Positions 56,296 through 64,000 of a stretch of 64,000 bases of DNA are shown one piece after another. The notes under the pieces are model-generated. The model saw nothing but the letters and a program-made list of their open reading frames with translations. It did not search any database and was not told the origin of the DNA. Numbering within the stretch: the stretch's first letter is position 1; each line of letters starts with the position of its first letter. Source of the stretch: Rubritalea squalenifaciens DSM 18772 (GTDB lineage Bacteria; Verrucomicrobiota; Verrucomicrobiia; Verrucomicrobiales; Akkermansiaceae); assembly GCF_900141815.1 (NCBI RefSeq), contig NZ_FQYR01000002.1, forward strand, positions 473,091 through 537,090, read 5' to 3'. The position numbers and the translations under genes are program-made.

Positions 56296-56676
56296 ATGCC
56301 TATGAAGAGGAAAAATACGTTGATCAAATCAGCTTTTATTCTGTTGGTTTGCGGTTTGGTATTGTGGCTTGTCCATGCTTTTAGGGGCTATCAAGAGGGG
56401 AAATACTCGGTCATCATATACAATGAGACGGATGACTATTTGGAAGACATCTGTCTGGCTCAGGGGGCTTCGTGTGAGAGTCTTCCAGCGATAGAGCCAC
56501 GTGGTCATTTAGAGTATGATTTCGTGGTGCTGGGAGAAGGTGACTTGGATGTGGTTTTTGGAAGTCTTGGAGAAAGGAAGCTTCTCATTGAGGATGCATC
56601 CTTCAGGATGCGAGGCAGTTCTCAGGTGGTGGTGAGTCCTGAAGGTGGAATCAAAGTCCAGTCTGCTGGTCGATGA
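56296..56676 (+). CDS. Membrane-anchored hypothetical protein
   Basis: A 126-residue protein from ATG 56296 (ATG 56302 also possible): basic start, one membrane segment (SAFILLVCGLVLWLVHAF, about residues 12-29), then a beta-rich domain (YSVIIYNETDDYLEDICLAQ; LEYDFVVLGEGDLDVVFGSL). The stop overlaps the next upstream frame by four bases, so it may be coupled to the following gene. No family recognised. Confidence 0.55.
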   Translation: MPMKRKNTLIKSAFILLVCGLVLWLVHAFRGYQEGKYSVIIYNETDDYLEDICLAQGASCESLPAIEPRGHLEYDFVVLGEGDLDVVFGSLGERKLLIEDASFRMRGSSQVVVSPEGGIKVQSAGR

Positions 56677-56705
56677 AATCACTGAGCGTAAATACAAGTA
56701 ATAGA

Positions 56706-57098
56706 ATGAACAAACTGGTTTTAATATACATTGGCTCTGTGGCCTTGCTGGTGCTCAGTGCTTGTGAGTCTGAGGAAACAAATCTCATCCTCATGTCCGG
56801 AGGAGAGCTTGTCGAAGAGGTGGAAAACATCGATATGTATAAGCAGGCCTTTACGGAAAAGGACTTAAAAGAATTTTTTAGAGAGAACAAAGGTCAGCCC
56901 AGAGACGTCGTTCTAAGAAAGCTGTGGTGGCCAGAGCAGACTTTTGGATCGGATGGGGAATGGAATGATTCCTATGAGTTCAGGCTACCGAAGCAGAAAC
57001 TATCATCACAAGATGGTGGAGGTGACCTTAAGTTCTCTGGCTTTACATTGCATTATGAGAAGGGGGCTCTAGCATCCTATTCTAAGCACTTTTTGTAG
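56706..57098 (+). CDS. Small lipoprotein
   Basis: A 130-residue precursor from ATG 56706 (MNKLVLIYIGSVALLVLSAC) with lipobox LSAC. The mature part has YKQAFTEKDLKEFFRENKGQ, similar in layout to small periplasmic SmpA/OmlA-like proteins, with a W-W-P-E and W-x-D-S-Y-E-F segment. No firm family. Confidence 0.6.
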   Translation: MNKLVLIYIGSVALLVLSACESEETNLILMSGGELVEEVENIDMYKQAFTEKDLKEFFRENKGQPRDVVLRKLWWPEQTFGSDGEWNDSYEFRLPKQKLSSQDGGGDLKFSGFTLHYEKGALASYSKHFL

Positions 57099-57197
57099 AC
57101 ATCTCTATGTGTGACTAGCAATTAACTACTGTGTTTAATCATGTGGACGTAGTCTAGGCGTGCCGCGCGGCCTATTCTCAACATTGTGCAAAATCAG

Positions 57198-57674
57198 ATG
57201 GAAGCATACATAAACCAAGCATTTAAAGTTTTTGAAAGTGCTTATGATTTCGACATAAGTGACCAAGACTTAGTAGTCAAATCTGCAGGGAATGATGAAC
57301 TTAAAGAAGCTGAGGAGGCAATTTACAACTTATGTCCCGAATGCGTTAGTGAGTATTTCGAGGATATATCTAAGTCGTGGTATTTTGCTTACTTGAGTAG
57401 CTATGGTAGAATCTTCTTTTTAAAAGGTGTTCTGCGGGCATGCGTGGAAGACTTGGAGTCGAATCTGGAAAAATGCATAATCTACTTAAATGATGTGGTG
57501 GATGATGCGACATTAAATGCTTCACAGGCTCTCGCAATTTTGGGAATTGTTAGGGTTTTTAAAGCGGTGAAATATATTAATTCAGAAGCAAGGCCGGACT
57601 TAGAGAGGCTGACGAAGAGACTCGAAAAATATGACCTACGCACGTCGAAGAATCAAATCAACAGGTGTGTGTAA
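57198..57674 (+). CDS. Hypothetical helical protein
   Basis: A 158-residue soluble protein from ATG 57198 (MEAYINQAFKVFESAYDFDI...); GTG 57186 is in frame. Almost all helices, acidic, AT-rich codon use unlike its neighbours, pointing to acquisition from another source. The size and shape are compatible with an immunity protein, but no family match by eye. Confidence 0.55.
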   Translation: MEAYINQAFKVFESAYDFDISDQDLVVKSAGNDELKEAEEAIYNLCPECVSEYFEDISKSWYFAYLSSYGRIFFLKGVLRACVEDLESNLEKCIIYLNDVVDDATLNASQALAILGIVRVFKAVKYINSEARPDLERLTKRLEKYDLRTSKNQINRCV

Positions 57675-57730
57675 CCGACGCAGCTGTTACGCCAATCATG
57701 GTAGGATAACTTTAATCAATTGATACTAGG

Positions 57731-58255
57731 ATGTCTGTCTTGAAGAATACGGCTAGTTTCCTCGCTGGCGCTCTCGTAGCTCTCTCCGTGGTTTATCTAA
57801 TATGTGGAAATCAGGGTGAGTCCAAACAAGCCATTTCACCTGAAACTGGGCGATCCGTAGATGAGAATCCGGTATCTGGGCGTGAGATGGATTACACACC
57901 CGATTTCATGAGTCCGGATGCAGGCTGGACAGCTCGTGTAGATTCGGCGGCTTTATCCTACCTGGACAAGGAAAGGTTCATCGCACTCATGGAGGCAGCC
58001 TTTCTTGATCAGGATGTGTCAGCAATGCGGAAGCTATTCCTATTCTACTCGGTTTATTGTATTCCTGATGATCACTACTATACCTTGCTCGTGATGCTGG
58101 CCATGCATGGCAATGAGAAGGATTTGAATCTTGTTTGCAACCATCTTCACTTTGACCGCGGAGAGCTTGAGGAAGGCTCTAAACTGGAGGTGATTTCAAG
58201 ACTGAAGCAGCTCTCGGAATTCGATGAGAAACGCTTAGACCCATTTACTGAGTAG
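57731..58255 (+). CDS. Membrane-anchored or exported hypothetical protein
   Basis: A 174-residue protein with an N-terminal hydrophobic segment (NTASFLAGALVALSVVYLIC, about 6-25), a linker, and a helical domain (SALSYLDKERFIALMEAAFLD-like, about 80-150). A lipobox is not convincing. No family recognised. Last + strand gene before a minus-strand membrane gene. Confidence 0.55.
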   Translation: MSVLKNTASFLAGALVALSVVYLICGNQGESKQAISPETGRSVDENPVSGREMDYTPDFMSPDAGWTARVDSAALSYLDKERFIALMEAAFLDQDVSAMRKLFLFYSVYCIPDDHYYTLLVMLAMHGNEKDLNLVCNHLHFDRGELEEGSKLEVISRLKQLSEFDEKRLDPFTE

Positions 58256-58462
58256 ACCGAATGAATAAGTTATATAAAATATATATTGTTGCAGTACTTT
58301 CTCTCGAGCTGCCACGGTGAGTATAGTATCTGTAAGGCGTTCACCTCCCTTTTTTGAGAAATACCGGACGATGAGACACGCTGCATGGCCGATCCGCAGA
58401 CACTCGGTGTTTTTGTTAGGCTGGAGTTTCTACAGAAAACGGCAGGTCTTCAGTCGAAATCA

Positions 58463-58819
58463 CTAGTCTACCTCCGGGATCTGCACGCGGCCGTCTTTGA
58501 CGACGAGCTGCTTCTCCTCCAGCATGATGCCGATGACTTGGCGGAACCATTCCCTGTCCTGGTGGAGGCTGACTTTGGCCAGCGCGGTGATGAGTTCGTC
58601 CATGGTAAGGGGACCCTCCGCGAGAGAGGCATAGATGCGTTGGTAGGTCTTGTAGTAGGCGGATTTTTCGGTGGCGTCCCGCCAGAAGGCGGAGGCCAGG
58701 ATCAGGGCCACGGGCAAGAGATAGAGCCCGAGGGGGATCTCGGTATAACGCGAGTCCGCCTCATAAATGAACATAACGATGCCGATGATGACTCCCAGAC
58801 CCAGAATGTAGATGCGCAT
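58463..58819 (-). CDS. Small membrane protein with winged-helix-like tail
   Basis: A 118-residue protein with two membrane helices (IYILGLGVIIGIVMFIYEA and IPLGLYLLPVALILASAFW, about residues 3-21 and 28-46) and a cytoplasmic domain whose EGPLTMDELITALAKVSLHQ and DREWFRQVIGIMLEEKQLVV pattern resembles a winged-helix fold. Function unknown. It is opposite in direction to the genes of the small-gene island around it. Confidence 0.6.
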   Translation of the reverse strand: MRIYILGLGVIIGIVMFIYEADSRYTEIPLGLYLLPVALILASAFWRDATEKSAYYKTYQRIYASLAEGPLTMDELITALAKVSLHQDREWFRQVIGIMLEEKQLVVKDGRVQIPEVD

Positions 58820-58997
58820 GATGCGCTAGCACTAACAGGGGAATGCAGGGGAGGACAAGCAGATTGATGTGTCCTGCGGACACGTCATGAGTCAATTGTC
58901 ATGGGTCATTGGGCTTGTTTGGTGAAACCTGTTGCGAACTTGTTTCTTAGTTTTTGTAAAACAATGTGTTAAGGTCTATGTAGTCCCTTGGAGGTTT

Positions 58998-59312
58998 ATG
59001 GAATATGATTGTCTAGGTCCTTTGTTTCAGTGGTTTTTGTCGCATTGTAATGGTCAATGGGAGCATAATAATGGCTTTTCTATTGCAACCTTTGATAATC
59101 CTGGTTTTTCCATCAAAATAAGCTGCCAAGATAGCGACCTTAATCCTGAGTTTGATTGGGGAAATTTTGGTTTTGATGAAGATGGGGGTGAAAAAGATGA
59201 CAATGATGTGGAGTTTTTCGTTATCGAGAAAAAGGATTATGGGGTGTCACTTTTTTCGACTCCAGGAAAGATGAACGAGGCGATGTCTGCTTTGATGGCT
59301 GCTTTGTTGTGA
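58998..59312 (+). CDS. Imm53-family immunity protein
   Basis: A 104-residue protein from ATG 58998 (MEYDCLGPLFQWFLSHCNGQ...), preceded by TTGGAGGTTT, a good ribosome site; the longer frame to 58932 is not used. The core WEHNNGFSIATFDNPGFSIK is the Imm53 signature (W-E-H-x-x-G ... T-x-D-N-P-G-W/F). Imm53 proteins neutralise toxins of polymorphic toxin systems. No cognate toxin is in the neighbourhood, so it is an orphan immunity gene. AT-rich. It supports reading the islands as immunity-gene clusters. Confidence 0.8.
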   Translation: MEYDCLGPLFQWFLSHCNGQWEHNNGFSIATFDNPGFSIKISCQDSDLNPEFDWGNFGFDEDGGEKDDNDVEFFVIEKKDYGVSLFSTPGKMNEAMSALMAALL

Positions 59313-59505
59313 AAGAATGAATGTCCCGAGTATTCATGGAGTGGGCTAAAATCCGGAACCCGCGTTGGGGTTCTCTGGCTACACTTTGTTCCCGCTAGAA
59401 AAGTGGGAGTGAAGCCCCCCAATGACTCCTGACTATTGACCCATGATAAGCCCGCAGGGCTTACCTGCTATCAACCCGGCCTGCAGATTATCCGCTGGAC
59501 TCTGC
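59313..59505. repeat. Repeat C fragment and repeat A-like end
   Basis: Contains GGAACCCGCGTTGGGGTTC, a hairpin of repeat C, then CCAATGACTCCTGACTATTG and AAGCCCGCAGGGCTTACC, phrases related to those near repeats A and B. No gene seen. Confidence 0.55.
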
Positions 59506-59901
59506 TTACTCCCCGGAAGAGGTCTGCAGGCTGCTCTTATTCTTCAGGCGCTCCAAGCTGAGCAGGAGGAGGGAGCTGATAGGGATGAGAAGCAGGGCCC
59601 AGTATTGATAGATGGGCTGGTTGAGCTGGTAGCTGGCGTAGGACTGAGAGGGGGCGGAAAGGTCGTAGGTGAGCAGGACGATGCCATTGGTGATTCCCAT
59701 CATCCAGAGAACGAGCTGGTAGCCCATGTGGCCAGAGATCTTTTCCCGGCAGAGCCAGATGCCTACACCAATGGTCCAGCAGATGCTGAGGATGAGGGCG
59801 CACACGGGAAGGATCTCTACAGGGTCATGCATCTGCGGGAAGGCCAGCCAGAGGGTGCCGGCGGCGAGAAGGAGATAATAGAGGGGAGTGTTCCAGTTCA
59901 T
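59506..59901 (-). CDS. Small four-helix membrane protein
   Basis: A 131-residue protein (MNWNTPLYYLLLAAGTLWLA...) with four predicted membrane helices and a polar C-terminus (LERLKNKSSLQTSSGE). Short loops. No family recognised. It precedes, in transcription order after, the interrupted membrane gene at 59950-60441. Confidence 0.6.
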   Translation of the reverse strand: MNWNTPLYYLLLAAGTLWLAFPQMHDPVEILPVCALILSICWTIGVGIWLCREKISGHMGYQLVLWMMGITNGIVLLTYDLSAPSQSYASYQLNQPIYQYWALLLIPISSLLLLSLERLKNKSSLQTSSGE

Positions 59902-59949
59902 GGCGAGTTGTCCAGTTTCGTACTAAAGTGATACGAGGTCAAGGACTTG

Positions 59950-60441
59950 TTAGGATGAGCTTGGTTTAGGTTTCCTGTTTTTCAGGGCCTGCAGGATCCA
60001 GACGATGTTTAGCGCCACGAGCGGATGCACGGCGGCCAGGTGGAGCGGTACTACGTCAGGGGTGATGGCGGGCACCATGTCAGGAAAGGCTTGTTGGGAG
60101 ACGGCCAGCGCCTCTGCGAGGTCATGGCGGATGAGCCAGAGGGAGATCAGTACCATGATGAGAGCGCAGAGAGAGATAGCTCCCAGGATCGTTGCGAAGC
60201 GGTTGCCGGGTTTGTTGCGCTGGTACTGATAGGCGGCTCCCACGGCGCTGACTCCGAGAATGCCGAAGCATAGGGAGGTCTTGAGCGGGTGCTAGAACGT
60301 TTCCGCTGGTTTCAGGATCACCAAGTGCTGGCGTGCATCCCCTAGGATCCAGTCCATCAGCAAAGGATAGGCTGCATAGCTGAGCACCGCAGTGATGACG
60401 GCGGCTAGACAGGCGGTGAGTATGGGGAAGCGTTGATGCAT
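59950..60441 (-). pseudogene. Membrane protein gene interrupted by an in-frame TAG
   Basis: From ATG 60441 the frame reads MHQRFPILTACLAAVITAVL, a membrane segment and a short soluble part to ...LVILKPAETF, then TAG at 60294-60292. The same frame continues without further stop as HPLKTSLCFGILGVSAVGAA and three more hydrophobic helices to ...NRKPKPSSS at 59950. A frame change is not needed; one stop codon separates the halves. The distal half could start at ATG 60243 alone. Nonsense mutation, read-through or sequence error. Confidence 0.7.
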
Positions 60442-60512
60442 TGGGGAAATCGGATGAGTACGTAGCACTCTTCCTCAATTTCCACAAGGCCTTCGCGAGA
60501 CTGAAAATGCCT

Positions 60513-60548
60513 CAAAAAAATGGCCGCAGAGGAATCCTGCGGCCATGG
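60513..60548 (-). terminator. Rho-independent terminator
   Basis: On the minus strand: ATGGCCGCAG, loop, CTGCGGCCAT, followed by a T run (seen as AAAAAAA on the plus strand). It ends the PEP-CTERM gene 60579-61358. Confidence 0.85.
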
Positions 60549-60578
60549 TTTGGGAAAAAAATGAGGTGTTCTGCATTC

Positions 60579-61358
60579 CTAGCGACGTCTGCGCAGGATG
60601 AATCCCAGGCCTGCCAGCCCGATGAGTGCGGTGCTGCTAGGCTCCGGAATCGCCACGATCTGGAAACCGGCGATGCTGGCGCGTCGCGTCGGGTCACTAA
60701 GGCGCTCACTGCGGATAGTCACGGAATCTGCGGTGAGACCGGTGAAGACCAGGTAGTTGCCCGCGGTGCTCTCAGAGGCTTCCACATAGCTCCCGGTGAA
60801 GGAATCACCGAGCAGGAGCGGGGAAATCTTGGAACCGCCATTGGAGAGGATGGTCGCCCCGGCGTCTGCCTGCTGGTCCTGTACCCAGTAGTTGCCCAGC
60901 TGGACATCGGCACCACTGTTGGCGCTGTCGCTGGCCAAGTACACGATCAGGGTGTATCCCTGTGCTGCGTTGGCTATGTTGCTCAGCGTGATGTAGGGCT
61001 GGCCAGTGCCGCCGCCATCGTCCAGGTAGCGTTTGAAAAGTTTCTCATCCGCGGTGCCATTGGCGCCGTCGGTGAAGTAGTTGGTGTTGGCATCGTAGCG
61101 GACCTGCAGGCCTGCGCTGCTGTGGAGGTCTCCGACGACATTGCCGTCGCCATCCACGATGTCCTGGCCACTGTTGTTACCGGACCAGTCGGTGATCAGG
61201 TTGTTCCAGTTGTCGTCGCGGTAGGCGGCAGCGCCCACCTGGTCACTGGAGCCCAGCAGGTTGGTGTCATTGGTGAAGGTGAAGCTGATGGTGGCGGCTT
61301 CGGTGCCCGCGAGGGTGCCTGCCAGCAGGAGAGCCGAGAGGATTGGAGTGTTATTCAT
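60579..61358 (-). CDS. PEP-CTERM sorted exported protein 4
   Basis: A 259-residue precursor: signal MNNTPILSALLLAGTLAGTE, a beta-sandwich body of repeated strands (TISFTFTNDTNLLGSSDQVG; YTLIVYLASDSANSGADVQL; NYLVFTGLTADSVTIRSERL) and a sorting tail IPEPSSTALIGLAGLGFILR plus basic end. The carbohydrate-binding-module-like body suggests surface adhesion or matrix role. No catalytic motif. Confidence 0.85.
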   Translation of the reverse strand: MNNTPILSALLLAGTLAGTEAATISFTFTNDTNLLGSSDQVGAAAYRDDNWNNLITDWSGNNSGQDIVDGDGNVVGDLHSSAGLQVRYDANTNYFTDGANGTADEKLFKRYLDDGGGTGQPYITLSNIANAAQGYTLIVYLASDSANSGADVQLGNYWVQDQQADAGATILSNGGSKISPLLLGDSFTGSYVEASESTAGNYLVFTGLTADSVTIRSERLSDPTRRASIAGFQIVAIPEPSSTALIGLAGLGFILRRRR

Positions 61359-61511
61359 GGGAGTAGAGTTGAGTGTTTATACGAGTAAGGGAGCGGCCTA
61401 GGTCTGGCCATTTCAGGATGGAACCATCTATGACAATAAACCAAACTTCTAGAGCCCGCACCCAAAAAATGGCACTCGTCTAGCTAGAGCCGGAGATCAA
61501 AGTGAGGGATT

Positions 61512-61682
61512 TCACTGGTCCTTTTTATGGTTCGGTGCTTGCTGCTTCCTGGGGAACAGGCGCCAGATCAGCCAGCCGAGGCCGAACAATACCAAGCCCG
61601 GTAGCAAGAGTAATAGAAGCAGAAGAGCCCAGGCGGCCTCATCCGGAATGGCATCTGCCCAGGTGGCGAGGGTGTGAATCAT
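61512..61682 (-). CDS. Very small membrane protein
   Basis: A 56-residue protein (ATG at 61682, stop at 61512). A single long hydrophobic helix (AWALLLLLLLLPGLVLFGLG, about 17-36) and a basic tail (KQQAPNHKKDQ). It starts 3 bases after the stop of the lipoprotein gene at 61686, so probably co-transcribed with it. No family recognised. Confidence 0.5.
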   Translation of the reverse strand: MIHTLATWADAIPDEAAWALLLLLLLLPGLVLFGLGWLIWRLFPRKQQAPNHKKDQ

Positions 61683-61685
61683 CTC

Positions 61686-62138
61686 TTATGGCTGGAGTGG
61701 GGATTTATAGTCAAAGCGCTTGCGTAGGATGGACGCGTCTGAATCGACGGTTGAAGTGCTGCAGGGCGATTTTCCGTCATCATACGAATCCTGGAATACA
61801 GCGAGGCAATAGTCCTCATTCAGTCGGTAGGTCATGACGGAGGATGTGTGAATCCCTGAGGAGCTTTGGATGAAATCATAGTAGGCGGCCGGGAAGCCTG
61901 AGACTCCCCAATCTGTATGTACAGGAATTAGCTTTTCCGTGTAGTTCTCAGGTTTTGGGTACTTGGTCTGCGCGATCTTTTCCCTCAGCTCTTGTACTGC
62001 CTGCCCCGTAAGTTTGAGAGAGTTCGAAGGGTAGACGTATTGCGCCTCCTGTTTCGTGGCGCAGGAAGAAAAGGTGAGGGTGAATGATCCACACAGCAGA
62101 AGAAAAAGAAAGCGGGTGCTCCACGACATAGACGTCAT
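61686..62138 (-). CDS. Lipoprotein of unknown function
   Basis: A 150-residue precursor (MTSMSWSTRFLFLLLCGSFT...) with a lipobox near residue 26 (TFSSC). The mature part is helical then beta, with Ser/Asp-rich C-terminal part (SPCSTSTVDSDAS). No family recognised. It lies downstream of the FAD-dependent oxidoreductase gene in the same direction, 35 bases away. Confidence 0.6.
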   Translation of the reverse strand: MTSMSWSTRFLFLLLCGSFTLTFSSCATKQEAQYVYPSNSLKLTGQAVQELREKIAQTKYPKPENYTEKLIPVHTDWGVSGFPAAYYDFIQSSSGIHTSSVMTYRLNEDYCLAVFQDSYDDGKSPCSTSTVDSDASILRKRFDYKSPLQP

Positions 62139-62173
62139 TGAAGCACCCGCGAGCCGGCATAAAAGCTTATTTT

Positions 62174-64000
62174 TCAGGCGCTGCGCTCGCTGCCCGGCTG
62201 CTGCATGAGCTTCTTCAGCTCATCCAGATGTTTCTGGTAGATGCCGCGCGGGTTGGCCTGGTGCTTGATGCAGAGGGCGGCCGCCTTGCCCACGGTTTCA
62301 CCCATCATGCCGGTGGTGCGCATTACGCGGACGGGGCCCAGCCCGTCCTTGGAGACGGAGATGTCCCGGCCAGCCATGAAGAGGTTCTCGATATTGCGGG
62401 AGTAGAGCGTGCGGTAGGGTGCCCAGTAGGGACCCTTGTAGCTGTATTCCTTGCCCGCGGTGGCTTTGGAAATGAATTCCTGGCCCTTCAGTTCGTCATC
62501 GAATTTTTCATGCGGCACGTGGAGGTCGATGTGCCAGGAGCAGGGGAAAGCGGGATCCTCCCATTGCTTGCCCTGGCGGAAGTCATCGGCGGTGAGGACC
62601 ACGTCTCCCATCAGGCGGCGGGATTCGCGCTTGCCGGCGATGAAGGCAGCCCACTCCAGGCGGTGGTTCGGGTACATGCCGTCCACGTTTTTGAGGGTAT
62701 CCCAGGCGCCGTACATGGCGCGGAAGTTGAGGTCGCGGATGATCTCGGTATCCTCCACCATGTCCTTGTCGAAGCCGCTTTCCCAGAACCAGCCGCCGAG
62801 ATTGTTGAGCGGGTTGCTACCGCCCCATTGGCCACGGAAGTTCTTGCGGCCGGGGAAGGGCTTGTCACTGAGATCGATCGCCCAGGGGCAGCGCGGGAAG
62901 GGCTGTTCGGTCTTGCCTTCCTGGAAGTCGGCGGTGAGGGCGTCCTTGTCCTTGCACTCGCACTTCAGGACGTTTTCCTCCTTGGCCGCATCCATCGGGC
63001 GCCAGAGATTGGTCATGCCCATGTTATTGCCCACGGAGTATTCGTAGTCCGCACCCGCCTGGTAGCCGACCACGGCGTCGCCGGTGCAGTCGGCAAAGAG
63101 AGTGCCCTTCACCAGCTTACGCTCGCCCGTGAGCGTGCTCTGGATCACCACGGAGCTGATGCGCTCGCCCTTCTTCTGGGTGGATATGGCCCGGTAGTTG
63201 GTGAGCAGGGTGATGTTTGGCTCTTTGGTCACTACCCCCATCTTCTTCTCATCGTCAAAGAACTTGGCGTGCTTGCCATTCATCGAGCCGGTCTTGGGGA
63301 GGTCGGTGAGGATTTCCTTCACGATGTCCCCGATGTGTGTGTAAGGCTTTTGATTGATGTGACCCTCCGGCCAGACGCGTACCTCAGAGCTGGCATTGCC
63401 GCCGAGGACCGGGCGGTCCTGGATCAGGGCTACCTTGACTCCATGGCGCGCAGCGGAGATGGCAGCGCACACGCCGGCCAGGCCCGCACCTACGACAACG
63501 AATTCATACTCTCCTCCATCGGCTGGTGTGTCTGAAAGACCCAGCAGCTTACGGCGGAACTTCTCCAGCGCCTTCACATCATTGGTCGGCGTGAAGCTGG
63601 TGTCCTTGCAGAAGAGGATAGCCTCGCAGCGGCCTTCGAATCCTGTCAGGTCGTGCAGGGAGACGGTGGTGTCTTTGTCGGAAATGTCTACGGTGCCGCC
63701 ATCGTGCCAGTGCCACTCGGCATTCTTGGTACCAAAGGTTTCTTTCACAGGCTTTCCGTCCAGCAAGACCTGGAACTTGCCCGGTGCGCCCGGTGCCTTC
63801 CACGGCGCTACCCAGTCGCGGGTGCGCACCCAGATCCGGTATTTGCCTGTACTCGGGAAGGTGGCTTTGGTGGTGGCGTCATTGACGGGACGGCCCAGAC
63901 CATGAGCCAGCAGATAGGGCGATCCCATCTGGTCCATGGACTGCTGGTCCAGCTCCCAACCGCCGTGATCGGTGAAACCTTCTGCTTCGAGGAAGACAAA
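62174..64000 (-). CDS. FAD-dependent oxidoreductase, exported family, partial
   Basis: At least 608 residues; the 5' end lies outside the window, since the frame continues through the right edge without a start (upstream residues read AEGFTDHGGWELDQQS). The N-terminal part has a carbohydrate-binding-module-like domain (YRIWVRTRDWVAPWKAPGAP; KFQVLLDGKPV). Then comes a FAD-binding dinucleotide motif VVVGAGLAGVCAAISAARHG and the motif DRPVLGGNASSEVRVW. A second conserved block is FADCTGDAVVGYQAG. The family (FAD-dependent oxidoreductase, TAT or Sec exported in related Planctomycetes/Verrucomicrobia) is involved in polysaccharide use; substrate unknown. Confidence 0.85.
   Translation of the reverse strand, partial: FVFLEAEGFTDHGGWELDQQSMDQMGSPYLLAHGLGRPVNDATTKATFPSTGKYRIWVRTRDWVAPWKAPGAPGKFQVLLDGKPVKETFGTKNAEWHWHDGGTVDISDKDTTVSLHDLTGFEGRCEAILFCKDTSFTPTNDVKALEKFRRKLLGLSDTPADGGEYEFVVVGAGLAGVCAAISAARHGVKVALIQDRPVLGGNASSEVRVWPEGHINQKPYTHIGDIVKEILTDLPKTGSMNGKHAKFFDDEKKMGVVTKEPNITLLTNYRAISTQKKGERISSVVIQSTLTGERKLVKGTLFADCTGDAVVGYQAGADYEYSVGNNMGMTNLWRPMDAAKEENVLKCECKDKDALTADFQEGKTEQPFPRCPWAIDLSDKPFPGRKNFRGQWGGSNPLNNLGGWFWESGFDKDMVEDTEIIRDLNFRAMYGAWDTLKNVDGMYPNHRLEWAAFIAGKRESRRLMGDVVLTADDFRQGKQWEDPAFPCSWHIDLHVPHEKFDDELKGQEFISKATAGKEYSYKGPYWAPYRTLYSRNIENLFMAGRDISVSKDGLGPVRVMRTTGMMGETVGKAAALCIKHQANPRGIYQKHLDELKKLMQQPGSERSA

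Noticed and set aside
58385-58867. 160-codon + strand frame
   Set aside because: Antisense of the membrane protein gene on the minus strand; Gly/Glu-rich shadow composition.
60441-61388. 315-codon + strand frame over the PEP-CTERM gene
   Set aside because: Shadow; the minus strand has signal peptide and sorting tail.
62138-63535. 465-codon + strand frame
   Set aside because: Antisense shadow of the FAD-dependent oxidoreductase gene, which has clear motifs on the minus strand.

Overview
The window looks like a chromosomal segment of a member of the Verrucomicrobiota. Five proteins end in almost the same PEP-CTERM sorting tail (PEP, then a hydrophobic stretch, then RRR). There is a sigma factor paired with a FecR-like membrane protein carrying a LamG-type domain, an arrangement common in Planctomycetes and Verrucomicrobia. 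Shine-Dalgarno sites are generally weak. No rRNA, tRNA or CRISPR array was recognised. All assignments are by eye; no database search was run.

Layout. (1) 1-3.84 kb: an integron-type cassette run. Four attC-like sites of 124-130 bp separate small + strand genes, and a 616-residue HEAT-repeat exported protein follows. No integrase is in the window, so this is either a CALIN or the distal part of an array. (2) 3.84-15.6 kb: an island of short, mostly unrecognised + strand genes (several lipoproteins and small membrane proteins). They are embedded in many copies of three or four non-coding repeat families, recurrent leader sequences, and truncated gene copies. (3) 15.98-41.28 kb: the structural half of a T7-like podovirus. 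It holds capsid, a YadA-like fibre, a GT25-type glycosyltransferase, a sulfotransferase, a lysis cassette, tail tubular proteins A and B, a collagen-like protein with a second glycosyltransferase, two internal virion proteins, and a 2580-residue polyvalent protein. Portal, terminase, integrase and replication genes are absent. (4) 41.3-53.9 kb: ordinary chromosomal genes (ECF sigma/FecR-LamG, HTH regulator, PEP-CTERM proteins, methyltransferase, nitroreductase). (5) 53.9-59.4 kb: a second island of small genes that shares a repeat with island 2 and contains a recognisable Imm53 immunity protein. (6) 59.5-64 kb: membrane proteins (one interrupted by a stop codon), another PEP-CTERM protein, lipoproteins, and an FAD-dependent oxidoreductase running off the right end.

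The most interesting system is at 29.4-41.3 kb. The phage giant protein reads as a string of effector-like modules: two HExxH zincins, two kinase-like folds, an LPD3/BECR-like domain and a zeta-toxin-like fragment. The modules are separated by repeated F-S-I/L/V linkers, and the protein ends in a toxin-like C-terminal tip. The tip is followed by a 562-residue candidate immunity protein, and the pair is repeated once downstream as an orphan tip plus second candidate immunity gene (period 2160 bp). Four small ORFs lie in the +1 frame inside the giant gene at module borders. At least two are related at DNA level to a free-standing small gene that closes the array (41053-41283), but that gene uses the other reading frame. 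This looks like a polymorphic toxin system built into a phage virion protein, growing by cassette capture.

A second candidate system is the phage-encoded glycan-decoration set (GT25, sulfotransferase, collagen-like fibre and second glycosyltransferase).
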